From: Actibacterium pelagium
Lineage (GTDB): Bacteria > Pseudomonadota > Alphaproteobacteria > Rhodobacterales > Rhodobacteraceae
Assembly (NCBI RefSeq): GCF_002285415.1
Contig: NZ_NSBU01000006.1
Coordinates: forward strand, 186,001 to 250,000
Length of the DNA stretch: 64,000 bases
Reading direction: 5' to 3'
Shown: piece after piece, positions 52,775 through 61,402 of the stretch
Numbering within the stretch: the first letter of the stretch is position 1
How the letters are laid out: every line of letters starts with the position of its first letter
Notes under the pieces: generated by a model
What the model was told of the DNA's origin: nothing
The model's input: the letters and a program-made list of their open reading frames with translations, nothing else
The model's database searches: none
Translations under genes and position numbers: made by a program

Positions 52775-55027
52775 ATGACCAGTGGATCGAGAAAGTCCAG
52801 AAGGGTGACCTCCAGCCATTGGGGCGCGTTCGAGGTCGATGTCGAAGACGGCCGGATCGTTGCCACGCGACCCTTTTCCGAAGACCCGGATCCGTCGAAA
52901 ATACCCGATATCCTGCCCGCTGCCGTTCACCACAAAACACGCGTGGCCCGGCCATCAATACGGCGCGGATGGTTTGAAAAGCGACGATCTGGAGAACGCG
53001 GGAGTGACGCGTTCGTCGAAGTGCCTTGGGACGAGGCGCTTGACATTGCGGCCGAAGAGATCGGTCGTATTATCGGAAGCCATGGCAACGAAGCGATTTT
53101 CGGTGGATCCTACGGTTGGGGATCTGCTGGCAGGTTTCATCATGCGCAAAGTCAGGTGCATCGATTCCTTAATTGTATCGGCGGCTATGTGGCCTCAGTC
53201 GGGAGCTACTCGACCGGGTGCGCGCAGTCGATCATGCCCCATGTTTTCGGGGTAGACTTCCTCAAGCTGCTTTATGAACACCAGGACAGTTGGCAGACGA
53301 TCCACGACTATACCGAGACATTGGTGATGTTTGGGGGAGTGAACCCAAAGAACTCCCAGGTCAGCATGGGCGGCGTAACCCAGCACGAAACGGCGGTTTG
53401 GTTCGAACGCTTCTCCAGGAAGGGTCTGCGTTGCGTGAATGTTGGGCCGCAACGCACCGATGCGCCGGATGGGTGCGAATGGTTGCCGGTTCCACCTGCA
53501 TCTGACACAGCGTTGATGTTGGCTTTGGCATTTGTGCTGGAAACGGAAGGCCTGACCGATCACGCCTTCCTCGCGCGCTACACGACGGGATTCGATCGGT
53601 TCCGCGCCTACCTGATGGGCGAGAGCGACGGAACGCCAAAGGATCCCGATTGGGCCGCCTCGCTTTGTGGGGTAGAGAGAGACGTGATCCGTGAACTGGC
53701 CAGGCGGATGGCGTCGACCCGCACTCTGATCACCGTGGCATGGTCACTCCAGCGCGGCGAACATGGCGAGCAGCCCTACTGGATGTCGGCGGTTCTGGCC
53801 GCAATGATCGGCCAGATCGGTCTGCCCGGAGGAGGTGTGGGCTATGGCTATGGGGCAATCGGTGGTGTTGGAAAGTCGCTGCGCGGCCTGCGCGGGATGA
53901 CTTTTCCGCAACTGGAGAACCCGATCAAAACAAACATCCCCGTGGCGCGGATCGGCGACATGCTTCGCAATCCCGGCCAAGTTTACGATTTCAACGGGCA
54001 GCGAAACCCATTTCCCGATATTCGCCTGATCTACTGGGCCGGAGGTAACCCGTTTCACCATCACCAGGACTTGAATGCGTTGCACGAGGCCTGGCAACTG
54101 CCTGAAACGATCATCGTGAATGAGCCATGGTGGACCGCGACCGCCAAGCGGGCCGACATCGTGTTCCCAGCCACGACACCCTATGAACGCGAGGATATCA
54201 GCCGGTCCAATCTCGACGATTTTTTGTTTCACATGCCGCAGTTGATCCCGCCTGTCGGCGATGCGCGGGATGACTATGACATTTTTACCGGACTTGCGAC
54301 CCGTCTGGGTGCAGGCAAGAGCTTCACCGAACACCGCAGCGCGGCTGAATGGATATCGCTACTCTACACCGAGTATCGCGACCACGCCGCCGATGCCGGT
54401 GTTGACGTGCCCGAGTTGGACGAACTGAAAATGAAGAACTGGGTCCGGCTTCCGATCAAATACGATGGGCCAAACCGGACATTCTTCGCTCGGTTCCGCG
54501 AAGATCCTTCTGCCTTTCCCTTGGAAACGCCATCGGGTCGGATCGAGATATTCTCCGAAACGATCAACGGGTTTGGATACGACGACTGCCCCGGTCACCC
54601 CGTATGGCTGCCGCCGTCGGAATGGCCGGGCGCGGCAACGGCCAAAGCTCCGCTTCACCTTGTTTCCCCCCAACCAGGCGACAAGCTTCACAGCCAGTTG
54701 GAATGCGCTCTTGCAGATGCCGAGGGTGCACGCCCGGTAACGCTGGTCATTCACCCTGAGGATGCAGGGCCGCGCGGGATCAAAACCGGCGACATCATTC
54801 GTGTTTTCAACGCCCGCGGCGCCTGTCGTGCTCATGCCCGCGTTTCCAACGATATCAGGGCGGGCGTGGTCTCGCTTCCGACAGGAGCATGGTTGGGAGA
54901 CCCTAGCGACAATATCGATCCCCATGGAAATCCGAACGTACTGACCAAGGATGTGGGAACTTCGCGCCTCGGTCAGGGGTGCAGCGCGCACACAACTCTT
55001 GTCGACGTGGACAAAAGCTTGAATTGA
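52775..55027 (+). CDS. Molybdopterin-dependent sulfoxide/N-oxide reductase (BisC/TorA family, cytoplasmic)
   Basis: This 750-residue enzyme starts at the ATG at 52775, with AAGGAG upstream. It shows the BisC/TorA opening SSHWGAFEVDVEDGRIV, the probable molybdenum-ligand serine in GSYSTGCAQSIMPHVFG, and late motifs PHGNPNVLTKDVGTSRLGQG. There is no Tat signal and no N-terminal iron-sulphur Cys motif, as in cytoplasmic biotin/methionine sulfoxide reductases. It is last in the Lrp-controlled ABC operon and likely reduces an S-oxide or N-oxide of the imported substrate. Confidence 0.9.
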   Translation: MTSGSRKSRRVTSSHWGAFEVDVEDGRIVATRPFSEDPDPSKIPDILPAAVHHKTRVARPSIRRGWFEKRRSGERGSDAFVEVPWDEALDIAAEEIGRIIGSHGNEAIFGGSYGWGSAGRFHHAQSQVHRFLNCIGGYVASVGSYSTGCAQSIMPHVFGVDFLKLLYEHQDSWQTIHDYTETLVMFGGVNPKNSQVSMGGVTQHETAVWFERFSRKGLRCVNVGPQRTDAPDGCEWLPVPPASDTALMLALAFVLETEGLTDHAFLARYTTGFDRFRAYLMGESDGTPKDPDWAASLCGVERDVIRELARRMASTRTLITVAWSLQRGEHGEQPYWMSAVLAAMIGQIGLPGGGVGYGYGAIGGVGKSLRGLRGMTFPQLENPIKTNIPVARIGDMLRNPGQVYDFNGQRNPFPDIRLIYWAGGNPFHHHQDLNALHEAWQLPETIIVNEPWWTATAKRADIVFPATTPYEREDISRSNLDDFLFHMPQLIPPVGDARDDYDIFTGLATRLGAGKSFTEHRSAAEWISLLYTEYRDHAADAGVDVPELDELKMKNWVRLPIKYDGPNRTFFARFREDPSAFPLETPSGRIEIFSETINGFGYDDCPGHPVWLPPSEWPGAATAKAPLHLVSPQPGDKLHSQLECALADAEGARPVTLVIHPEDAGPRGIKTGDIIRVFNARGACRAHARVSNDIRAGVVSLPTGAWLGDPSDNIDPHGNPNVLTKDVGTSRLGQGCSAHTTLVDVDKSLN

Positions 55028-55251
55028 TTCGGCAAATAGAAACAAATCAGCGCATGTGAAGCGACAGCGTCGCTTAAAACGGGTCCAACTTGAAGCTGCA
55101 TTTCACCGGTCGGATCCGAGGCAGTTTGGGCGGCAAGCGGACCTTCGCCGCGCTTCAAGCCAATGTCTACTATATGAACTTTTAGCCTTCTGCTTTTGTG
55201 GCCGGCTTGATTGCGAGTCTGCGGGTCTTACCAGAGCTTTTGCGGATGCCA

Positions 55252-56139
55252 TTACGTTCCGTCCCCAAAATCTTCGGCCTGCGTCTTGAGCCAATTGATA
55301 AACACTCTGGCAGATCGGCGTGGCTCTCCTGGCAGTGTGTGAATGTAAAAAGCGCCTACACGCTCTTCGGGGAAAAGTCCGACCAAATCGCCCGATTGCA
55401 GATCCTCCTCGATCCATTGCTTCACGGTGTAGGTGATCCCGTCTCCGCGCTTCACAGCATCGAGTATCAGGTTTCCTGGCATGTGCGATATCATGATCGG
55501 CCTGTCGAGCTTGACTCCACATCTGGCCAACCAGTCACCTACCTCATTCGTTCCAAGCTCTTGCAGCCATGGAATATGAACTAGGTCGCCCGGATTGGTG
55601 ATTTCTATGCTCTCGATCAGTGAGGGTGTGCCCGCGACGACTAGATCGACCTTGATCAGCACATCAGCCCCTACGGGCAATTCTTCTAACCGTGAGTAGC
55701 GTATCGCTACCTCCATGCCACCCGAAGAAAGGTCGACAAGCATTCCGCTTGGGTTGAGCAGCAAAGTGACGTCGGGGTGGCGGCTCTGGAAATCGGCTAT
55801 TCTGGGCATCAGCCATCTGACAGCGAAGGCCGGAGACATTGTGACCTGAACCGGGCGCGTGTTCTGAATGTCGCCTAGTGCCTCGACCCCGTCGAGGATT
55901 CTCCTAAAACCAATCCGGATTTCTCGGGCAAGTAGTTGCCCTTCCATTGTGAGCGCAATCTTTCGTCCGGAACGGGTGACAAGCTGTTGATCAAGGTGCG
56001 CCTCAAGCGCTTTCACCTGCTGCATCACGGCTGCGTGTGTTACATTCAACATCTCGCCAGCTCGCGAGTAAGAGCCTGCCTCAGCCACGGCAGAAAAGGC
56101 CTTGAGAGCATTGAGCGAAGGTAGGCGGCGCCAATCCAT
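55252..56139 (-). CDS. LysR-family transcriptional regulator (GcvA-like)
   Basis: This 295-residue regulator has an N-terminal helix-turn-helix (LNALKAFSAVAEAGSYSRAG, MLNVTHAAVMQQVKALEAHL) and an effector domain (GMEVAIRYSRLEELPVGADV, HIPWLQELGTNEVGDWL) of the GcvA-like branch. It is convergent with the sulfoxide reductase gene and divergent from a GFA-DUF1059-ectC group 130 bp away, its probable target. Confidence 0.9.
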   Translation of the reverse strand: MDWRRLPSLNALKAFSAVAEAGSYSRAGEMLNVTHAAVMQQVKALEAHLDQQLVTRSGRKIALTMEGQLLAREIRIGFRRILDGVEALGDIQNTRPVQVTMSPAFAVRWLMPRIADFQSRHPDVTLLLNPSGMLVDLSSGGMEVAIRYSRLEELPVGADVLIKVDLVVAGTPSLIESIEITNPGDLVHIPWLQELGTNEVGDWLARCGVKLDRPIMISHMPGNLILDAVKRGDGITYTVKQWIEEDLQSGDLVGLFPEERVGAFYIHTLPGEPRRSARVFINWLKTQAEDFGDGT

Positions 56140-56269
56140 TTGTTAGATTTTCTTACATCACAGATTAATTCCTGAATCGCATTGATACACTCTTCGGTCA
56201 ATACTGTGATAGAATTGCTCTTTCTGAGGTGATGAAACCCTTGGGAAAACTAACACTGGAGTGACCTGA
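56140..56269. promoter_or_regulatory. Divergent promoter region, LysR / GFA-DUF1059-ectC
   Basis: AT-rich region containing LysR-type T-N11-A-like half-sites and two ATCACAG/CTGTGAT elements (CATCACAG near 56156, ACTGTGAT near 56204) that form a long-spaced inverted repeat. It probably controls both directions. Confidence 0.45.
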
Positions 56270-56677
56270 ATGGCGGTGTCGGAAGTAACCTTGAAAGGGC
56301 ACTGTAAGTGCGGTGCAACCCGCTACGAGGTGGCGGGTTCCCACACCTATGCCGGTATCTGCCACTGCGACGACTGCCGCCGCGCCACTGGAGGTGCCTA
56401 TGTGCCGTGGTTTGGTGCGACGCCCGACAGTTTTTCGGTAATTGAGGGCAAGATCTGCGAGTACGAATCCTCGCCCGGCATCTGGCGCGGGTATTGCCCC
56501 GCCTGCGGCTCTCCGCTGACCTTTAGGGGAGAGGGGTGGAATGACATCGCGATCACTATCGCATCGCTCGACGATCCCAACGCGATTACCCCGGAGTCGA
56601 ACGTGTTCCTGAAGGAACGCCTGCACTGGGTCCTGATCAACGAAGAAATGCGAAACTATGACGGATTCCCGTCGTGA
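56270..56677 (+). CDS. GFA-family zinc protein, copy 3 (distant)
   Basis: This 135-residue GFA protein has GHCKCGATRYEVAG, ICHCDDCRRATGGAY and GYCPACGSPLTFRGEG as its zinc-ligand cysteines. It is a shorter branch than the two at 11100 and 16828, and not especially close to them. It is first in a three-gene run with DUF1059 and ectoine synthase genes. Substrate unknown. Confidence 0.88.
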   Translation: MAVSEVTLKGHCKCGATRYEVAGSHTYAGICHCDDCRRATGGAYVPWFGATPDSFSVIEGKICEYESSPGIWRGYCPACGSPLTFRGEGWNDIAITIASLDDPNAITPESNVFLKERLHWVLINEEMRNYDGFPS

Positions 56678-56696
56678 ACAGGAAAGGAATGCAACC

Positions 56697-56897
56697 ATGA
56701 CCAAGGCCTATTCATATGCCTGCCGTGACTGCGAAGGTATGGAAACCTGCCCTGCCAGCGTGACGGCCGAGAGCCGGGAGGAGGTCTGGCAGTTGATGGG
56801 CCACCACGCCCGGATCGCCCATGGCGAAAACCCTGACGACTGGGATCAGGAAACCCGAGATTACCTCGATACGCTGATCCGCGAAGTCGAAGTGTGA
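56697..56897 (+). CDS. DUF1059-like small protein
   Basis: This 66-residue protein starts at the ATG at 56697, preceded by GGAAAGGAA. The sequence YACRDCEGMETCPASVTAES and GHHARIAHG (Cys-x2-Cys ... Cys, His-His) matches the DUF1059 pattern and suggests zinc binding. It sits between the GFA and ectC genes with gaps of about 20 and 10 bp. Function unknown. Confidence 0.8.
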   Translation: MTKAYSYACRDCEGMETCPASVTAESREEVWQLMGHHARIAHGENPDDWDQETRDYLDTLIREVEV

Positions 56898-56906
56898 AAC
56901 CGACCG

Positions 56907-57278
56907 ATGATCGTCAAGACACTTGAAGACGTTCTCGGAACCAAGGGCGAGGCGCATGGTGACAAATGGCATTCGATGCGACTGCTCCGTGCCGAGGATG
57001 GCATGGGGGTAACCCTGACCGACAGCATATTAGAGGCCGGGTTCGAGATGACGCTCTGGCAGAAGAACCATCTCGAAGCCTGTTATTGTCTCGAAGGAAG
57101 CGGAACGGTTGAAGAACTTGATCGAGGGATTATCCATCAAATCCGACCCGGGACGCTTTATGCGATGAACAATAACGACAGGCATCTCATTCGGATAGCA
57201 GAGCGCACTCGACTTATTTGTACCTTTGTTCCCGCTCTGACTGGCGATGAGGTCCATGACGAAGATGGCTCATTGTGA
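56907..57278 (+). CDS. ectC: Orphan ectoine synthase EctC
   Basis: This 123-residue cupin opens MIVKTLEDVLGTKGE and closes LTGDEVHDEDG, as ectoine synthases do. The iron ligands known from Paenibacillus lautus EctC (Glu57, Tyr85, His93) fall at exactly the same positions here: KNHLE (57), GTLY (85), NDRH (93). It cyclises N-acetyl-diaminobutyrate to ectoine. There is no ectA or ectB in the window, so it is an orphan; instead GFA and DUF1059 genes precede it. A solitary EctC might use imported precursor or act on another substrate such as glutamine. Confidence 0.92.
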   Translation: MIVKTLEDVLGTKGEAHGDKWHSMRLLRAEDGMGVTLTDSILEAGFEMTLWQKNHLEACYCLEGSGTVEELDRGIIHQIRPGTLYAMNNNDRHLIRIAERTRLICTFVPALTGDEVHDEDGSL

Positions 57279-57295
57279 TGCTTTCTGAAAGATTG

Positions 57296-57620
57296 TCAGT
57301 GGACTTCTATTGGAAGGCTGGTGTCCGTTCCCCACTCACTTATCGAATTTTCGCAAACCGCCATATTGTTGTTCCCTATCTGGTCGAGCCAAGGAGCAAT
57401 GACGGTCGCAAATATGCCCCCTCCACTGTAGGTGATGTTTCCGCCAGCTTTATGCGCGCCAATAACCTCAAAGGTTCGGGCAATCTCTTCAGGCTTCCGA
57501 AAAGCGTGGCAGCTAGGGTCTACAAGTTCGGCTTTGTGAACATTCGCTCTGCGTGGAATTCGGCTAGGGCGGCCATATCTTGGGTTTTCACCACTGAAAA
57601 CGTCCTGCCCTCGTTCGTCA
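57296..57620 (-). pseudogene. Truncated sulfurtransferase (rhodanese) with altered catalytic site
   Basis: On the minus strand a frame ending at TGA (57296) reads YGRPSRIPRRANVHKAELVD, then FRKPEEIARTFEVIGAHKAG and ITYSGGGIFATVIAPWLDQI, closing ISEWGTDTSLPIE. This matches the C-terminal half of two-domain sulfurtransferases (RIPG-NVxxxELVDP, YCGGGIxAT, SEWxxDxSLP). The catalytic Cys of YCGGG is Ser here, and the 5' half is missing where the att arm begins. It therefore looks dead, cut by an integration event. Identified by eye. Confidence 0.75.
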
Positions 57621-57786
57621 CATCGCCTTCAAATGGCAACTTTGGGCCGTTTCCTGACACTCTGTGCGCCAACTGAGTGACACAGAAGTGACAACGGACT
57701 GCATGCAAAAGAGTGACAACGTATCCGAACGGTAACCGGCTACATCGTAACCCGCTCAAAACATGCCGAAAGGTATTGGGAAGTTT
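57610..57786 (-). repeat. att arm beside the intact tRNA-Ala (copy E)
   Basis: Immediately 3' of the tRNA, this arm is shared with copies B, C, D and, more weakly, A: TTTCGGCATGTTTTGAGCGG, GCCGGTTACCGTTCGGATAC, then three TGTCACT repeats (minus-strand spelling) spaced 11-25 nt, a typical layout for integrase arm sites. A plus-strand frame through it (57275-57676) is not a gene. Confidence 0.8.
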
Positions 57787-57862
<76 letters not shown>

Positions 57863-57910
57863 GAACCAGGTACAGACGCTACCGTCTGCCCGGCGGTATT
57901 TATGTAAGCC

Positions 57911-57943
57911 CGCAGGGGAGTGCAAGCAAAAAACGCCCCTGCG
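57911..57943 (-). terminator. Stem-loop downstream of the FYDLN-acid gene
   Basis: CGCAGGGG (57911-57918) pairs with CCCCTGCG (57936-57943) just after the stop of the minus-strand gene; TTTTTT occurs within the loop on that strand rather than after the stem. Probable terminator. Confidence 0.5.
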
Positions 57944-57951
57944 GTGCGAAC

Positions 57952-58281
57952 TTAGTTGTCTTCGTCGTCCGCTGCGACATCCGCCAGATCGTCGAACGAG
58001 ACATTGTCGTCATCGTCTTCGTCATCCAGCACATCATCGCCCAGATCAACATCCGCGTCATCGTCCAGTTCCACGTCACCGGTGTCCAGATCATCCTCTG
58101 TCTGGGCCGATTTGGCGTCGGACTTGTCCGCAACCAATGTGCGGCTCTTGCCGGAGTTCAGCGAATCGAGTGACACGCTGTGGGCGCAGGACGGGCAGAC
58201 CATCGGGTCGCGCTGCAGGTCGTAGAAGCGGGTCGAACAGCTAGGGCAAACGCGTTTTACGCCCCATTCTTCTTTGGGCAT
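57952..58281 (-). CDS. FYDLN-acid domain protein (TIGR02300 family)
   Basis: This 109-residue protein starts MPKEEWGVKRVCPSCSTRFYDLQRDPMVCPSC: two Cys-x2-Cys pairs form a zinc ribbon around the FYDL motif. The C-terminal two thirds is extremely acidic (DDDADVDLGDDVLDDEDDDD). It is a conserved alphaproteobacterial protein of unknown function, often next to tRNA-Ala, as here. Part of the core genome. Confidence 0.92.
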   Translation of the reverse strand: MPKEEWGVKRVCPSCSTRFYDLQRDPMVCPSCAHSVSLDSLNSGKSRTLVADKSDAKSAQTEDDLDTGDVELDDDADVDLGDDVLDDEDDDDNVSFDDLADVAADDEDN

Positions 58282-58428
58282 GGATATCCCCTCAATCGTC
58301 GTCTAAGGAATTCAGTCGCAGCCAACTGCCACAATGAAACAAGGCTGTCAAAGCCCTTTTCGCAATGGTGCCACTGAAAGTGGTTGGTTTTCAACAATGC
58401 AGATTGTTAACCTGCTGTCGAGGCACAG

Positions 58429-59133
58429 ATGGAGCAGTCAATGGCGCTCACACGTTTGCCCGGCAACCCCGAGGTGCCGGTCACTATCCGCAAATCAGCA
58501 CGGGCACGGCGACTCAGCCTGCGCGTGTCGCGTCTGGATGGGCGTGTAACGCTGACGATGCCCAAGCGGACACCGGTGGCTGAGGGCGTTCGTTTTCTGG
58601 AAGAGAAAGCGGATTGGGTGCGGGGACACCTTAGCCAGCAGCCAGCGGTTATGCGGCCCCAAATCGGGGGGACGATCCCGTTTGAAGGCGCAGAAATCCT
58701 GCTGTTGCCCGGAACACGCCGGTCGGCGCGGTTGGTGGAGGAAGGTATTGAGGTTCCTCAGGATCCGGAACGGATTGGTCCTAGCCTGAAATCCCTGCTG
58801 CGAGAAACCGCGCGGGATCGGTTGGTGACTGCCTGCGATCGTTATTCAGACGCGATCGGACGGCCATTTTCCCGTATGACCTTGCGCGATACCAGGTCCC
58901 GGTGGGGGTCCTGCACCGCAGATGGAGCGCTAATGTTTTCGTTCCGCCTGATTATGGCCCCTCCGGAGGTGTTGGACTATGTCGCGGCCCACGAGGTGGC
59001 GCACCTTGTGGAGATGAACCACTCAAGCGCCTTTTGGAACGAGGTGGCGGCGCTATGCCCTGATTACAAAACGCATCGGCAATGGTTGCGAGATCATGGG
59101 GAACTGCTGCACCGGGTTCGTTTTGACGGTTGA
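58429..59133 (+). CDS. YgjP-type (M48-like, DUF45) zinc metallopeptidase
   Basis: This 234-residue protein starts at the ATG at 58429 or, with four residues fewer, at 58441. Zinc motif HEVAHLVEMNHSSAFW (HExxH plus a downstream His) lies near residues 190-205, preceded by RDTRSRWGSCTADGALMFSF, the usual YgjP/DUF45 signature. No membrane segment is seen. Physiological role unclear. Core gene next to the FYDLN-acid gene. Confidence 0.92.
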   Translation: MEQSMALTRLPGNPEVPVTIRKSARARRLSLRVSRLDGRVTLTMPKRTPVAEGVRFLEEKADWVRGHLSQQPAVMRPQIGGTIPFEGAEILLLPGTRRSARLVEEGIEVPQDPERIGPSLKSLLRETARDRLVTACDRYSDAIGRPFSRMTLRDTRSRWGSCTADGALMFSFRLIMAPPEVLDYVAAHEVAHLVEMNHSSAFWNEVAALCPDYKTHRQWLRDHGELLHRVRFDG

Positions 59134-59166
59134 CGGCAGACGTTTTTTTGTGATCACAGTTGCCGA

Positions 59167-59817
59167 ATGTTGATCCAGTCCCGACAGCCTGAAACCGAAC
59201 TTGCCGCGCATGATATGATCTATCGCCAACTGCGCAGCCAGATCATGCACGGGCAGCTGACACCGGGGGCGTCTTTGACGATCCGAGGCGTGGCCAAGCA
59301 ATTCAATGTCTCGATGACTCCGGCACGGGAAGCTGCCCGCCGTTTGGTGGCCGAGGGGGCGTTGACGATGTCGTCTTCGGGTCGGATGGCAACCCCGGCA
59401 CTGACAAGTGAGCGAATCGAGGAGCTGGCCGCGCTGCGTGCCCTTCTAGAACCGGAATTGGCCAGCCGAGCCTTGCCCAGAGCGCATATGGCGCTGATCG
59501 ACCGGTTGAAAACCATCAATGGGACGGTGGCGGAAGCCGTCAGTCGCAATGATGCAGTTGGCTATATTCGAACAAACCTTGAGTTTCACCGTACCCTGTA
59601 TCTAAGGGCGCAGGCCCCTGCGATGTTGGCCTTGGTGGAAACGGTCTGGTTGCAGCTTGGTCCCACGATGCGCTCTTTGTACGGACGGCTAGGGCGCAGT
59701 GAACCACCGCGCCTGCACCGGGAAATTCTATCTGCGCTGGAGGCTGGGGATGAGCCCGGACTTCGGTTGGCCGTGCGCACAGATGTGACGCAAGGTTTGC
59801 GTCTGCTGGCAACTTAG
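59167..59817 (+). CDS. GntR-family transcriptional regulator (FadR subgroup)
   Basis: This 216-residue regulator has an N-terminal winged helix (IYRQLRSQIMHGQLTPGASL, VAKQFNVSMTPAREAARRL) and an all-helical FCD effector domain (LRALLEPELASRALPRAHMA, NLEFHRTLYLRAQAPAM with a metal-binding His). It is convergent with lpd and separated from it by a bidirectional terminator. Target unknown. Confidence 0.92.
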   Translation: MLIQSRQPETELAAHDMIYRQLRSQIMHGQLTPGASLTIRGVAKQFNVSMTPAREAARRLVAEGALTMSSSGRMATPALTSERIEELAALRALLEPELASRALPRAHMALIDRLKTINGTVAEAVSRNDAVGYIRTNLEFHRTLYLRAQAPAMLALVETVWLQLGPTMRSLYGRLGRSEPPRLHREILSALEAGDEPGLRLAVRTDVTQGLRLLAT

Positions 59818-59831
59818 GGTTCCCAAAATGA

Positions 59832-59857
59832 AAAAGCCGGGCAAGTGCCCGGCTTTT
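59832..59857. terminator. Bidirectional rho-independent terminator between the GntR gene and lpd
   Basis: AAAAGCCGGGC (59832-59842) and GCCCGGCTTTT (59847-59857) form a perfect 11-bp stem with an AAGT loop and A/T tracts on both sides, so it works for both converging genes. Confidence 0.95.
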
Positions 59858-59876
59858 AAGTCTTTTGTGTGTTTGG

Positions 59877-61271
59877 TTATGCGTGGATCGCGCCGTCGCC
59901 GCAGGCGAGCGCCGCTTCGCGGACCGCTTCCGAATAGGTCGGGTGTGCGTGGCAGGTGAGGGCCAAATCCTGGGCCGAGGCACCGAATTCCATGGCAACG
60001 CAGACCTCGTGGATCAGGTCGCCGGCTGCCGGGCCGATGATGTGGCAGCCAAGGATACGGTCGGTTTCCGCGTCAACGATCAACTTGACGAAACCGTCAC
60101 CCTGGAAGACAGCCTTGGCACGGGCGTTGCCCATGAAGGGGAACTTGCCAACTTTGTAGGCGCGACCGGCTTCTTTCAGTTCGGTTTCGGTTTTGCCGAC
60201 CGAGGCGACTTCAGGTGTCGTGTAGATCACGCCGGGGATGACGTCATAGTTCACGTGGCCATGCTTGCCCGCGACAACGTCTGCAACAGCCATACCTTCG
60301 TCTTCAGCTTTGTGAGCCAGCATCGGGCCATCGATCGCGTCGCCGATGGCGTAGATGCCTTTGACGTTGGTCTGCCAGTGCGCGTCGGTCTGAACCTGAC
60401 CACGCGGGGACATCTCGACACCCAGAGCCTCTAGGCCCAGACCGTCGGTGTAGGGCTTGCGCCCGGTGGCGACCAGAACGGTGTCGGCATCGACGGTGTG
60501 TTCGCTGTCGTCTTTGCGCAGTTTGTAGGTGACTTTCGCCTTGGTTTTTAGGGTTTCGACCTTCGACACAGCGGCGCCCATCACGAACTTAAGCCCTTGC
60601 TTTTTAAGGGTTCTTTGCAGCTGTTTCTGCAGATCGGGGTCCATGCCCGGGGTGATGTGGTCGAGGAATTCGATCACGGTGACCTCGGTGCCCAGACGGG
60701 CATAGACCGAGCCCATTTCCAGACCGATGACACCAGCGCCAACGACGATCATCTTGCGCGGGATCTTTGGCAGATCCAGCGCGCCGGTCGAAGTGACAAC
60801 GATTTTCTCGTCGATCTCGACCTCTGCACCCGGGATCGAAGCAGCCTCTGACCCGGTTGCGATGATGATGTTCTTGGCGTTGTGAACCTCGTCACCGACT
60901 TTGACTTGACCCGCAGCAGGGATCGAGCCCCAGCCTTTGATCCAGTCTACCTTGTTCTTTTTAAACAGGAATTCGATGCCCGTGGTGTTCCCGTTCACGA
61001 CATCCTGCTTATAGGATTTCATCTGGTCCCAATCGACCGACGGAGACTTGCCCTTCAGGCCCATGGTGGCAAAGTTGTGCTCGGCTTCGTGCAGGCTGTG
61101 GGTGGCGTGCAGCAGCGCCTTCGACGGGATGCAGCCCACGTTCAGGCAGGTGCCGCCAAGGGTCTCACGACCTTCGACACAAGCGGTTTTCAGGCCCAGT
61201 TGGGCGCAGCGGATGGCGCATACATAGCCGCCGGGGCCGCCGCCAATTACAATTACATCATAGTCTGCCAT
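59877..61271 (-). CDS. lpdA: Dihydrolipoyl dehydrogenase (E3)
   Basis: This 464-residue flavoprotein starts at the ATG at 61271 ([20 protein letters not shown]). The redox disulphide lies in [16 protein letters not shown], the NAD site in [19 protein letters not shown] and the catalytic His-Glu at the end in [16 protein letters not shown]. It reoxidises the lipoyl groups of 2-oxoacid dehydrogenases. In the order sucA-odhB-hydrolase-lpd it is the E3 of 2-oxoglutarate dehydrogenase and perhaps others. Confidence 0.97.
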   Translation of the reverse strand: MADYDVIVIGGGPGGYVCAIRCAQLGLKTACVEGRETLGGTCLNVGCIPSKALLHATHSLHEAEHNFATMGLKGKSPSVDWDQMKSYKQDVVNGNTTGIEFLFKKNKVDWIKGWGSIPAAGQVKVGDEVHNAKNIIIATGSEAASIPGAEVEIDEKIVVTSTGALDLPKIPRKMIVVGAGVIGLEMGSVYARLGTEVTVIEFLDHITPGMDPDLQKQLQRTLKKQGLKFVMGAAVSKVETLKTKAKVTYKLRKDDSEHTVDADTVLVATGRKPYTDGLGLEALGVEMSPRGQVQTDAHWQTNVKGIYAIGDAIDGPMLAHKAEDEGMAVADVVAGKHGHVNYDVIPGVIYTTPEVASVGKTETELKEAGRAYKVGKFPFMGNARAKAVFQGDGFVKLIVDAETDRILGCHIIGPAAGDLIHEVCVAMEFGASAQDLALTCHAHPTYSEAVREAALACGDGAIHA

Positions 61272-61402
61272 GGGTCTCTCCTTGCCCGTTTTGGGCTGTG
61301 TGAATTCCATATGACCTGCATATGACTTGCATATGAGGAACAGGAGCTTTCGTGATCATAGAAAATGCTGGTGAAGTTCCCAGCGAATTGCGTTCTGGTG
61401 CT

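Noticed and set aside
57275-57676. 133-codon plus-strand frame after ectC
   Set aside because: It lies opposite the sulfurtransferase relic and the att arm, which explain the sequence better.
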